Below are positions 20,765 to 29,678 of a DNA stretch of 64,000 bases, in pieces. The DNA is from Candidatus Competibacteraceae bacterium (GTDB lineage: Bacteria; Pseudomonadota; Gammaproteobacteria; Competibacterales; Competibacteraceae). Position numbers and translations under genes: made by a program. Location of the stretch: the NCBI GenBank assembly GCA_016699715.1, contig CP065007.1, positions 558,001 to 622,000 on the forward strand, read 5' to 3'. The notes under the pieces are model-generated. The model searched no databases. It was not told the DNA's origin and saw only the letters and a list, made by a program, of their open reading frames with translations. The first letter of the stretch is position 1; each line of letters starts with the position of its first letter.

Positions 20765-21646
20765 ATGACGCTCGCCCGTTATCACCTCGGCTGTCCGGTG
20801 TGGAGCAACCGCGACTGGGTCGGCGAGCTGTTCGCCCCCGCCGCCAAGCCCCGTGATTTCCTGCGCCAGTATTCGGCGGTGTTCGACACGGTTGAGGGCA
20901 ACAACTGCTTCTACGGGTTGCCCAGGCCGGAAACCGTCCTGCGCTGGCGGGACGAGGCCGCGCCGGGGTTCCGGTTCTGTTTCAAGTTTCCGCGTGTCAT
21001 CAGCCACGAGCGGCGGCTACATGGCGTTACGGCGGAGACGACGGAGTTCCTGACGCGGTTGACGCCGCTGGCGGAGGCCGGGCGGCTGGGTCCGAGCTTC
21101 CTGCAATTGCCGCCCCGCTTTGGTCCGAACGATCTACCGGTGTTGCGCGATTATCTGAGCGCGCTGCCGGCCGGATTTCAGTACGCGGTCGAGGTGCGGC
21201 ATCGAGCCTTTTTCGCCAAGGGCGAGGCGGAGCGCCAGTTGAACCGGTTGTTACGGGATCTCGGTCTCGACCGAGTCATGCTGGACAGCCGCGCCTTGTT
21301 CGATGCCGACCCGAGCGATCCGGATACCCGAACCGCCCAGGGTCGGAAACCGCGCCTGCCGGTTCACGCCATCAGCTTGGGTCCGCGCCCTTTCATCCGT
21401 TATATCGGCCATCCCGTCCCCGAGGCGAATCGGCCGTATCTGGCACCTTGGCTGGACAAACTCGATCTTTGGTTGGACGAGGGCCGGGAGCCATATATCT
21501 TCATTCACACCCCCAATAATCGACAGGCTCCGCTCTTGGCCCGGCTGTTTCACGAGTGGCTACGGGTCCGCCGTCCCGAAGTGGGTGCGCCGTCGCCCTG
21601 GCCGGCGAGGGCGACGAGCGACGATGGCTATGGCAACCCTCTTTGA
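20765..21646 (+). CDS. DUF72 (YecE-like) protein
   Basis: 293 residues from ATG 20765 (MTLARYHLGCPVWSNRDW), a TIM-barrel family of unknown biochemical function. The signatures are YSAVFDTVEGNNCFYGLP, FRFCFKFPRVISHER, LGPSFLQLPPRFGP, and AVEVRHRAFF with the E-x-R-H motif. The C-terminal part, YIFIHTPNNRQAPLLARLF, matches the family end, where a PNNN-like segment is common. It is cytosolic and has no signal peptide. It is downstream of the transglutaminase gene on the same strand with a 132-bp gap, so probably separately transcribed. Confidence 0.85.
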   Translation: MTLARYHLGCPVWSNRDWVGELFAPAAKPRDFLRQYSAVFDTVEGNNCFYGLPRPETVLRWRDEAAPGFRFCFKFPRVISHERRLHGVTAETTEFLTRLTPLAEAGRLGPSFLQLPPRFGPNDLPVLRDYLSALPAGFQYAVEVRHRAFFAKGEAERQLNRLLRDLGLDRVMLDSRALFDADPSDPDTRTAQGRKPRLPVHAISLGPRPFIRYIGHPVPEANRPYLAPWLDKLDLWLDEGREPYIFIHTPNNRQAPLLARLFHEWLRVRRPEVGAPSPWPARATSDDGYGNPL

Positions 21647-21731
21647 GTGGTGGAAGTGTGAGCCGCCGAGATCAATCCCCCTGCCGCTGACGCGACGTCC
21701 TCCTTTTTCAAAGGGGGGTTGGGGGGATTTC

Positions 21732-21775
21732 CGCTCCTGAGTTGGCCACCACATCCTTGAGGAGCGCTATAGCAG
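21732..21775 (+). repeat. Dispersed hairpin repeat, copy 1
   Basis: CGCTCCTGAGT, 15 variable bases, then TTGAGGAGCGCTATA. CGCTCCT and AGGAGCG form a 7-bp stem. A second copy is at 59949-59987. Both are preceded by a run of G. Confidence 0.7.
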
Positions 21776-21845
21776 TCGGGCGCTTGGGTCGCACCAGGAA
21801 TGAAGAAAAGGTATTAGCCCCTCTGTTGCGAAATCAGTGGTATTC

Positions 21846-24017
21846 CTACTGCCGTTGCGGGAGGGAATCCGAGCGCTCGCTGTAGCGGGGAGACCAATGA
21901 TCACGGCGCTCAATCCGGGCGGTTTCGCCGTTGCCGTTCAGCGCCCGGTTGGCGCTTTCCAAACCACGTTGCACTTCCGAGCCCACCACCTTGCTGGTGC
22001 GGCTGACCCAGCGGGTGAAGGTTTCAGCCGGACCGCGGACATCGTTGGCCGTGCCCGCCGCCGGTCTGGAGCGGCTCACCAGCTTGATCGGTGGCAGGGT
22101 CGGCGGTGCCGGTTGCGAGCGCGATTTCAGTTCGATCGGTGGTAGCGTCAGCGCCGTGGGTTGCGAGCGCGATTTCAGTTCGATCGGCGGTAGGGTCGGC
22201 GACGCTGGTTGTGGCCGTGGCGCGGCGCGGGCGACCGCTGGTTTGGCGGACGCGGCGGCGGGTCGGGTCGCGCGCGCAGCAGCGGCGGGGGTCGCTTTGG
22301 CGGCGCGGCGGCTGCGGGTGGCCGGTGTGGCTTTGGCGGTGCGGCGGGCGCGGGTGGAGGTCGCCGCCGTTGGCGCGGTCGGTTTCGATGCCGATTTCGT
22401 GACCCGCGAAGCTGGTACTGGCGCTGGTGCGTTTTCTTTGACGGTGGGCGCGACGGGGGCCGCTTTGACGGTTCTTGCCTGGGTCGGATGTTTGGGCCGA
22501 GCCGCCGGAACGGGTTTCGGCGTGGCGGGCGTCACGATCTCGGGTGGAGCAACGATAACCACCGGCTCGACGGGTTCGACCTCGTTAGGAGCAGCGACGG
22601 TTGTTGCCGGTTCGGTTTCGGCATCGGTTTCGGTGGGCGCCGGTGGATCGGTATTGTCCACGACCGGTGCGGCGTCCACCTCCTGGCGTGATTCCGGCGC
22701 GGCGGTGGAGGTCGGTGGTGGTGGCGCGTCGGCGACCTTGGGTGTCGGAGTCGGGAGTACGGCCGGTTCCGCCGGTGGCGCGGCATCGAATGTCACTGGG
22801 GCGCTGGCGACGGCGTCCGGCGACTGCTCGTGATCCTGTCGGATCTGACCGGGCGGCTGGAGGAGGAGCGTCCAGGCCAGCGCGCCCGCCAGCCCGAGTA
22901 TCCCGGCCAGCCCCACCGACCGTCGCAGCCAGGGCGACAAAGTCGGCGCGGTGGTGTGGCGTGGGTGTCGGCGCGGCGAATCGGCCGACAGCGGCAGGTC
23001 CCAGTCCGGTTCCGTGGTTGGGGCGGACAGGATGGGCTGGCCGGCGCGCGCCGCGTCCAGCACGGCACGGATGGCGGCGCCGTCGGCTGGCCGGTCGGCG
23101 GGGTCGCGCGCCAGCAATTGCTCGATCAGGTCCGTCAACAGGGCCGCCGCGCCGCCGTGCCCGTGTTCCGGCAGCGCCGGTACCGTCCAGAATTCGATGG
23201 AACGCCGCAGCCGTTCCCGCTCGTCCCCGGTGATGCCGCCCAGTTGCTCGCGCCGCTGGCCGGCGCCTTCCTGACCATGCAGGGCCAGCAGCTGACCGAG
23301 CCGGCGCTGGGCCTCGGTGGTCGGCTGCTCGGTGATCAGGCTGAACAGCAGCAGTCCCAGAGCGTAGTAGTCGGCGCGGTAGTCCACCGCGTACTCGCAG
23401 CCGCCCGCGCCGTGACCGACCGGCAATATCTGCTCCGGCGCCATGGTGGCGGGGGTGCCGATGAACGAACGGGTGCTGTCACCGTTCTCACGTTTGAGCG
23501 AACCGAAATCGGCCAGCTTGAGCAGATCGCCGTCGTCGCCGACCAGGATGTTGCTGAGTTTAAGATCGCGGTAAACGAAGCCAGCACGATGGATAACCTC
23601 CAGGCCCGTCAAAATTTGCCTGGCCCAGCCAAGAATGCGGTCCAGTTCCTGGGGTAGCGCATCGTCCCGTCGCTGCTGTGCCAGCCACTGACCGAGGTTG
23701 GCCTGCAATCGCTCCAGCACCAGCACCGGCTGATGGTCGATTTGATCGTGGTCGAGCAGGGCGACGATATGCCGCGACTGTTCGGCGCTCAGGCCGTCCA
23801 GAAAGGTGATCTCCCGCTCCAGGTGCGCGCGCCAGTGACCCTGTAGGGCGGGATCGGCCTGGGACATCGCCTCGGTGTTGATGAACTTCAGGGCGACGGC
23901 GCGTCCACTGGCATCGGTAGCCGCCCAAACTTGGCCGTAGCTGCCGGCGCCAGGCGAAAGAATGGCGCCGAGCCGGTAACTTCGGCCGTTGATCGCGATT
24001 CGTTCACCGCTTTGCAT
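21846..24017 (-). CDS. Membrane-anchored Ser/Thr protein kinase
   Basis: 723 residues. The Hanks-type kinase domain (about 10-325) has the glycine loop GAGSYG, K44 (VALKFIN), D151 in VYRDLKLSN, D170 in ADFGSLK, and the activation segment end ATMAPEQI, so it should be active. HRD is YRD, a tolerated change. A single membrane helix follows (about 367-386), then a long Pro/Ala/Lys-rich region that would lie outside the cytoplasm. This region includes three tandem copies of a unit with LPPIELKSRSQP (positions 22063-22205). No PASTA domain is present, unlike PknB. It diverges from the transpeptidase-like/SEDS/FHA operon with about 100 bp between starts. FHA domains bind phosphothreonine, so these proteins are natural partners. 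That link is inference. Confidence 0.9.
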   Translation of the reverse strand: MQSGERIAINGRSYRLGAILSPGAGSYGQVWAATDASGRAVALKFINTEAMSQADPALQGHWRAHLEREITFLDGLSAEQSRHIVALLDHDQIDHQPVLVLERLQANLGQWLAQQRRDDALPQELDRILGWARQILTGLEVIHRAGFVYRDLKLSNILVGDDGDLLKLADFGSLKRENGDSTRSFIGTPATMAPEQILPVGHGAGGCEYAVDYRADYYALGLLLFSLITEQPTTEAQRRLGQLLALHGQEGAGQRREQLGGITGDERERLRRSIEFWTVPALPEHGHGGAAALLTDLIEQLLARDPADRPADGAAIRAVLDAARAGQPILSAPTTEPDWDLPLSADSPRRHPRHTTAPTLSPWLRRSVGLAGILGLAGALAWTLLLQPPGQIRQDHEQSPDAVASAPVTFDAAPPAEPAVLPTPTPKVADAPPPPTSTAAPESRQEVDAAPVVDNTDPPAPTETDAETEPATTVAAPNEVEPVEPVVIVAPPEIVTPATPKPVPAARPKHPTQARTVKAAPVAPTVKENAPAPVPASRVTKSASKPTAPTAATSTRARRTAKATPATRSRRAAKATPAAAARATRPAAASAKPAVARAAPRPQPASPTLPPIELKSRSQPTALTLPPIELKSRSQPAPPTLPPIKLVSRSRPAAGTANDVRGPAETFTRWVSRTSKVVGSEVQRGLESANRALNGNGETARIERRDHWSPRYSERSDSLPQRQ

Positions 24018-24118
24018 GGGACGTTCTCCAGGCTGGCCATTCTCGGGGCAGAATGGTAATCCAGTAAACTAATCGGTGGTCGCTGGGTCAAGTGACTCCG
24101 CTATTTATATCATTACAC

Positions 24119-27100
24119 ATGAAATCTGTATCGATACTGAATCGTGCCGCATCGCGTCGGCTGTTGCCATCCGCCCTGTTCGTGCTGGGCGTGGTTCTTG
24201 GCATGGGGGCGTTATGGGCGCAACTGGCGGCGATTTATACCCGGCCGACGCCCCTGCCGGCGGCGCCGGCGCGGTTGCCGGCGGGCTTGCCGGAGGAGGC
24301 GGTGACCGTGCCCGCCGAAGCGGGATTTCAGTCGATTAGCCTACGCCAAGGGCTGCTGCTGGTTCGAGGACCGGACCGACCGATCGGCCAGCAGGACCTG
24401 GCCTTGTGCGATCAAAGCGTCGATTCCGCCGCTGGACCCGTCATGGCGCCGCTGTATGTCGGCTGGGACTGGCCACGGCTGCGGGAAGCCGCCGCCGCCA
24501 ATCGTGCCGCTCGCCCCTCCCGGCCGATGGATGGCGGTTTGAAGAACTCATTGCTGGACGATGGTCCCGACGGGGTGGACGTACCGGCTTTCGCCGTGAC
24601 CGCGGAACCGGCGGGTGGGCCGCCGCGACCGTATGCCGACGCGGGGTCGTTGCGGGTGACCCTGTATGATCGCCGACCGGTCTTGCTGCTGGCGGACACG
24701 GCGGAAACGGGCACGGGGCCGGCGCTGGCATTCCGGCGCGATCTCTGGTTGCTGTGGAACGCCGGCCCGGTTGTCGCCGGGCACTGGGATCGCGCGCTGC
24801 GAATACGATTGCTGGAGGATCGCGTCTGTCCGCTCGGGCGACTGCGGATCGAGGTATACGGTCCTTCACCGGAAAATGCCGGGATGGTCGACGCGGAACC
24901 GCGAACCGTGCTGTGGTATGCGGGCGACGGCTCGGCGCGGGAATTCCGCCTGGCGCCTGGCCATTACGCGCCCGCCGCGCCGTCACCGCCTCGCGAGGAC
25001 GCCGAGCTGTTCGAGCGGTCGCTGGCCGCCGGTTTGCTGCGATCGGGCGAAGATGGCCGGATTGCCATTGCGCCCGCCGATCTGTCATTGCGCCGCGCGT
25101 TCGCCCGTTTTCACCCCGATCTGCTGGCATCCGGCGACGACGAGCACGATTGGTTGGATGGACCCTGGAGCGCTGAAACGCAGCGCCTGCATCAGGCACT
25201 GCGTTTCAGCGTCACCGGCCGCTACGTACGCCGTCAGGTGGCCACGTTCAACGCCCGCCAACTGCTGGCGGCGGTGCGCTGGCGGCCGGAGAATGCCGAT
25301 CCGAGCGGAGATTGGCGGGCGGATTGGAAGGAGGTGCCGCTGGTGTTGACCGGGTCCATGCCACTGCTGGCCGAACGCCTGTTCACCGAAGCGCCACATG
25401 GTTGGCAAGCCTGGCGGCGGGTGGCGCGCTGGCCGGCACTGGAGCAGCGGTGGCCGGTGCGGTTTCGGTTAAGCCTGCCGCGACCGGCCCGGTCCGGCGA
25501 GCGGCTGGAACTCCTGGTGGTGGGCGGCCCTCCGGCCGTGAGCGGTGCCGCGGTGCTGGCCAGCGCGCCGCGTTGCGTGGACGCGCGACCCTGCGCCGAG
25601 CGGGATGCGCTGGCCCGCTGGTTGCGGCTGGAAATGCGGGCGGGCGCCACGGAATTGGAACTGGTTTTTCAACCGCTGCCGGCCGAGGTATTCCCCGGTT
25701 TGTACCGTTACGACTTTGCCCATATCCGCCGGGTCGATGGTCGCTTGCGCTGGTACGATTCGCCGGGGGCCAATGGTGGCGATCCGTCCCGACCGTCGCC
25801 GGCCGAGGTGACGCTGCGCGACCGGGAAGGGACTCTGTTGTGGGAAGCCGGCCAACCGACCGGAGCCGTGTGGGAGCTGGGATTGGCGGCGCTGGTCGGT
25901 CTGGGTCCGGTCCATGCCGGTTCGGTGGGCGGCGTGCTGGCGCGGTTGGGCCGACACGGCGCAACGGTGGTCGAGGCCCGCCTGACCGTGGACTCTCGCT
26001 TGCAACAGGCAGCGCGGCGGGCCTTGCTGGAACGGTTGCCGGCCATCAGTACCACGGCGAGCGAAACCGATGCCCGACAGGAGGAGCGCGTGGCGAGCCT
26101 GATCGTGTTGGATGCCGACCGAGGCGATATCCTGGCCGTGGCCGGTAGCCCGGAACCGCCGGTCGGCATTGTCTGGAGCGATCTATCCACGTTCGTGGCG
26201 GCCGTGCGGCCACGCCGCAATCCGCTGTGGGTTCGAGCCTGGCAGCGCGACGGCGATGGATTGGACTCGGCCGGCTCGGCTTTTGAGCTGGTCGATGCCT
26301 TGTTGCTGGAACGGGAAGCCGGCCATCGCCCGCAATTGGCGGCGGCGCTGGCGGGTTTGAGCGCCGGCGAGTTGGCGGGATGGCCGCCCGCGTTGGCCTA
26401 TGGTTTTGCGGCGGACGCGGCGTGTTATCCGGTCCACGCCGGTGGTCTCGAACCGTCGGCGCTTTGCGATGAACCGGGTGGCGGGCAGACCTTACTGGAA
26501 CGGATGCGACGCCACGGCGACCAGCGGTATGGCCTGGTTCAGGCGTTGCGCGATTCCGCGCGCGGCTGGTTCGCCTGGCTGGTGGAGAGCACCGATGCCA
26601 CGCTGGACGACGCGGGTTCGTCGTGCCTGGCCAGTGCGCGGGCGCTGACTCCGGCGGCGTTGCGGGGGGTGCGACCGCTGCTGGATATCATGGCCGAACT
26701 TGATTTCGACTCGGCCCAGGATCTGGATGGCGGCTTGTTGCCGGCCGGCCTGATCGCGGCGAACGATGTTTTGCGAGCCAGCGCGGCGGCACTGGAACCG
26801 ATGAGCGATCGCGGGCGGGTCCGGCGCGCGGCGCTGGGACAGGGGGTATATGTCACGCCGCTGCAACTCGCCGAACTGGCGGCGGCTATCGCCACCGGCC
26901 AGCGGATGCCGCCGAGAGTGTTGGCCGAGCTGAACGGCCAACCGGTGCGAGATCCGGCGGCAACCGCGCTCGGCATCGCCACCGACCGTATCCGACGGGG
27001 CATGCGGCTGGCGCTGAACGAGGAACCGCTCCGTACCGCTTTTGCAGGTTTGCGCTTCGATACGATCCGAGCGTCGCTCTATCTGAAGGCTGGCGCCGCA

Positions 27101-27295
27101 TGGTTGGATGCCACGAAAGCGGCGGCGAATGCCTGGCTGGTGGGTTGGCTGGAGCCGGGTGCGCTACCGGGCGAGAATCGGCGTCTGGCCTTCGCTTGCT
27201 GGATCAGTCCCGCCACCGGTCCCGACGGTACGGAATGCGGCGAGTTGACGGCGGCCTGGCTGACGGCACTGGCTGGGGCGAAAAGCGATGAGTGA
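24119..27295 (+). CDS. Transpeptidase-like (PBP-related) membrane protein with degenerate active site
   Basis: 1058 residues from ATG 24119 (MKSVSILNRAASRRLL), with one N-terminal membrane helix. A long periplasmic part of about 620 residues is not recognised. The C-terminal region looks like a class B PBP: LTVDSRLQQAARRALLERL, ASLIVLDADRGDILAVAGSP, and GQGVYVTPLQLAELAAAIA. The motifs are damaged. S-x-x-K reads S720-A-F-E723, and the K-T-G box reads K990-A-G, so penicillin-type catalysis is unlikely. An upstream GTG (24092) would add nine residues. The stop overlaps the SEDS start by 8 bp. Pairing with a SEDS protein mirrors RodA-PBP2 and FtsW-FtsI, and a dead PBP could act as a scaffold or regulator of its SEDS partner. 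That role is inference. Confidence 0.75.
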   Translation: MKSVSILNRAASRRLLPSALFVLGVVLGMGALWAQLAAIYTRPTPLPAAPARLPAGLPEEAVTVPAEAGFQSISLRQGLLLVRGPDRPIGQQDLALCDQSVDSAAGPVMAPLYVGWDWPRLREAAAANRAARPSRPMDGGLKNSLLDDGPDGVDVPAFAVTAEPAGGPPRPYADAGSLRVTLYDRRPVLLLADTAETGTGPALAFRRDLWLLWNAGPVVAGHWDRALRIRLLEDRVCPLGRLRIEVYGPSPENAGMVDAEPRTVLWYAGDGSAREFRLAPGHYAPAAPSPPREDAELFERSLAAGLLRSGEDGRIAIAPADLSLRRAFARFHPDLLASGDDEHDWLDGPWSAETQRLHQALRFSVTGRYVRRQVATFNARQLLAAVRWRPENADPSGDWRADWKEVPLVLTGSMPLLAERLFTEAPHGWQAWRRVARWPALEQRWPVRFRLSLPRPARSGERLELLVVGGPPAVSGAAVLASAPRCVDARPCAERDALARWLRLEMRAGATELELVFQPLPAEVFPGLYRYDFAHIRRVDGRLRWYDSPGANGGDPSRPSPAEVTLRDREGTLLWEAGQPTGAVWELGLAALVGLGPVHAGSVGGVLARLGRHGATVVEARLTVDSRLQQAARRALLERLPAISTTASETDARQEERVASLIVLDADRGDILAVAGSPEPPVGIVWSDLSTFVAAVRPRRNPLWVRAWQRDGDGLDSAGSAFELVDALLLEREAGHRPQLAAALAGLSAGELAGWPPALAYGFAADAACYPVHAGGLEPSALCDEPGGGQTLLERMRRHGDQRYGLVQALRDSARGWFAWLVESTDATLDDAGSSCLASARALTPAALRGVRPLLDIMAELDFDSAQDLDGGLLPAGLIAANDVLRASAAALEPMSDRGRVRRAALGQGVYVTPLQLAELAAAIATGQRMPPRVLAELNGQPVRDPAATALGIATDRIRRGMRLALNEEPLRTAFAGLRFDTIRASLYLKAGAAWLDATKAAANAWLVGWLEPGALPGENRRLAFACWISPATGPDGTECGELTAAWLTALAGAKSDE

Positions 27296-29678
27296 ATCTG
27301 GACCCCGCGCCGGCGGCGATCCTCCCGTCACGTCCCGCTGGCTGGCGCCGTGGGTTGACCGGTGGTGGTTGCCATTGCTCTGGTTGCTGCCGGTGTTGGC
27401 GATGGGGTGGACAGTGTATCGGGCACCGGCCTGGCTGGAACCCCGGATACTGACCGTCACTTTGGAACCTGGCCAAACGGTCATGTTGGGCCGCGAGGCG
27501 TTGCGGGCGCCCCAGGCCGACAGCGAACATATTCTGCTGCGACGCGAAGCCGGCGGCTGGCGGCTGGCCAATATCGCCGCCGGCAAGCAGGTGTTATGGC
27601 AACCGGCCCGTGGCGGCGACGAGCGGCCGATCCGGGAATGGCCGCTGCGGGTGGGAGCGACGTTCGTCGTGGGCGGTCAAGCCTTTAGCGTGCTGGGCGC
27701 GGAAAGTGGGCGACTGGTGCTGCAAGGGGGCGGGCGGCGCTGGGATTACGATGGTTTTCGTTTGCGCCGGGACGGCCAGCCGCTGCCCGAATGCTACCCG
27801 GACTGGCGGAGCCCTTGGCGCGAACGCTTGGCCAAACTGGGATGGTTCGGCCTGATCCAGCGATCGCTGCGCTTGGGTGGCGGCGTCTATTGCGCCGACC
27901 GACTGGGCTTGGTGGGGGTGCCGCTGGATACCGTGGTGCTGGCGCCCGCCGGCTTGGGCTTCGTGCTGCGCCCCGGCGAGGCCGGACGACCGGACGGTCC
28001 GGCGGTGACGGTGGCGGCGGGTGGGCCGGAGGCCGAATCGCTGTGGCGGCGTTCCGTCCCGCTGGCGGTTGGCGACAACTTGATCGTCGGCCGTACCCGA
28101 TATCGAGTGCTACGGACCGCGCCGACCTTGGAACTGGCGGTCGTGGCCCATGCCCAGCGCTGGCCCGCCGCGATAGCCCCACGTCCGGTCACGCCGCCAG
28201 TGGAGGTGCGCTGGCGCCCGGTGGCCTGGCTATGGCCACCCGGTCCGGGCGCGCTGGTCTGGCCACTGGGCCTGGCGCTGCCTCTGTTGGTGCTGGGGCT
28301 GGTCTGGCCGGTTCGGGCGGGTGGCGGGCGGTGGCCGAGCGTGGGCGACCGTGGCCGGATCGCGGGCGCGCTGGCGTTGGCCGGGGGGGGACTGGGTCTC
28401 TATCTGAGCAGTTTGATCGTTCCGGTGCTGTGGCCCTACTTGTTGGCGTGGCCGGCGCTGCTGCTTTGGCTGACGGCGGTACGCTCGCCGTGGAGCCTTG
28501 GTTTGCTGGTCGTGCTGACGCTGTTGCTGGGCGGTGGGTGGGTCACCCTGCTGCAATTGGGCGCCGGCGCCGAAGAGTCCGGTTGGCCGCGCTTCGGTGG
28601 CGGCGGCGCGGCGCTGGCCGGGGCATTCGGCTGGCTGACGTGGGCCGGGTGGAGCGTCTGGCGCCGCTGGCGGCCGGCCGGCCGGATGGATTTCCGGCTG
28701 GCACGCTGGGGGTCGCTGGCGCTGGGCGGCGCGGCGCTGACCTTGCTGGCGGCGCAGGCCGCGTTTGGCGACGAGGGCGGCTGGCGCGGTTTCCAGCCGT
28801 TCGAACTGGCCAAGCTGGCATTGGTGCTGTTAGCGGCTCATGCTTTGACGGTCCGCGTGGAGGCGGGAAGTGCCCGCAAGCTTTTCCGATGGGCGCGTTC
28901 CGCGGGACCCGTGCTGTTGTTGCTGGCGGCGAGCGGTTTTGCACTGGTGGTTCTGCGCGATTTTTCGCCCCTGGTTTTGTTGCTGTTCTGGGTGCTGGCG
29001 CTCGTGCTGGCATGGGTGTTCCACCGACGAGTGCATCCTCGGCCGGGTGGGCGGTGGGGCAGCCGATTGACACTGCTCGTGTTGGTCGGGTTGCTCACGA
29101 CCGGGGCGATGGGATTGCGCCAATGGCCGGACCGCTTGCCGTTGGGTTTGCAGCCAATTCGGATTCGAGCCTGGGTGGCGCCGGAACAGTACCCGCACGC
29201 CGGCTATCAACTGCGCCGGGCGCTGGAGGTGATTCGGGCCGGTGGCTGGACCGGCGCGGTCTGGAGCGATACGGCCAACGGGCGGGTCATGACCGTGCCC
29301 CTGGTGGAAAACGACTTCACGCCGACGTTTTTCCTGAACCGCTACGGCGGTCTGGCGGCGTTGCTGCTGGTGGTCACCCAGACGGCGTTCATTCTGCTGC
29401 TGCTGGCGATCGCCGATCGCGCCCTGAGACGGAGCAACCGCAATGACCAGCGATCGGCGGCGTCTGGCGACTTCGCCTATTTCGCGCTGTGCGGCGGATC
29501 GGCCTTGATCGGCGCGCATTTTTTGGTGTCATGGGGCACCAATCTGGGATTTCTGCCGGTGATGGGCCAGCCGATGTCGTTGCTCTCGGCCGCCGGCAGC
29601 CATCTGGTGCTATTCGTGTTGCCGGTCGTGGCGCTGGCCGTCACGGTCGAGGAAGGAGATTATGACCACCCACCCTAA
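27288..29678 (+). CDS. SEDS-family (FtsW/RodA-like) protein with N-terminal FHA-like extension
   Basis: 796 residues. One membrane helix (26-44) is followed by about 265 soluble residues with two FHA-like beta repeats (QTVMLGREALRAPQADSEH, then DNLIVGRTRYRVL). About a dozen helices follow from residue 310. SEDS landmarks are FQPFELAKLALVLLAAHAL, then PLVENDFTPTFFLNRYGG, where D676 matches the essential Asp of RodA/FtsW (TDF), and LGFLPVMGQPMSLLSAAGSH near the C-terminus. SEDS proteins polymerise glycan strands from lipid II. The family is usually about 400 residues, so the N-terminal extension is unusual. Translation is coupled to the upstream transpeptidase-like gene (8-bp overlap) and to the downstream FHA gene (17-bp overlap). 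Confidence 0.8.
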   Translation: MSESGPRAGGDPPVTSRWLAPWVDRWWLPLLWLLPVLAMGWTVYRAPAWLEPRILTVTLEPGQTVMLGREALRAPQADSEHILLRREAGGWRLANIAAGKQVLWQPARGGDERPIREWPLRVGATFVVGGQAFSVLGAESGRLVLQGGGRRWDYDGFRLRRDGQPLPECYPDWRSPWRERLAKLGWFGLIQRSLRLGGGVYCADRLGLVGVPLDTVVLAPAGLGFVLRPGEAGRPDGPAVTVAAGGPEAESLWRRSVPLAVGDNLIVGRTRYRVLRTAPTLELAVVAHAQRWPAAIAPRPVTPPVEVRWRPVAWLWPPGPGALVWPLGLALPLLVLGLVWPVRAGGGRWPSVGDRGRIAGALALAGGGLGLYLSSLIVPVLWPYLLAWPALLLWLTAVRSPWSLGLLVVLTLLLGGGWVTLLQLGAGAEESGWPRFGGGGAALAGAFGWLTWAGWSVWRRWRPAGRMDFRLARWGSLALGGAALTLLAAQAAFGDEGGWRGFQPFELAKLALVLLAAHALTVRVEAGSARKLFRWARSAGPVLLLLAASGFALVVLRDFSPLVLLLFWVLALVLAWVFHRRVHPRPGGRWGSRLTLLVLVGLLTTGAMGLRQWPDRLPLGLQPIRIRAWVAPEQYPHAGYQLRRALEVIRAGGWTGAVWSDTANGRVMTVPLVENDFTPTFFLNRYGGLAALLLVVTQTAFILLLLAIADRALRRSNRNDQRSAASGDFAYFALCGGSALIGAHFLVSWGTNLGFLPVMGQPMSLLSAAGSHLVLFVLPVVALAVTVEEGDYDHPP

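Noticed and set aside
27791..29446. 551-codon Gly/Arg/Ala-rich frame inside the SEDS gene
   Set aside because: Composition is typical of an off-frame GC-rich reading; the SEDS frame has membrane helices and family motifs.
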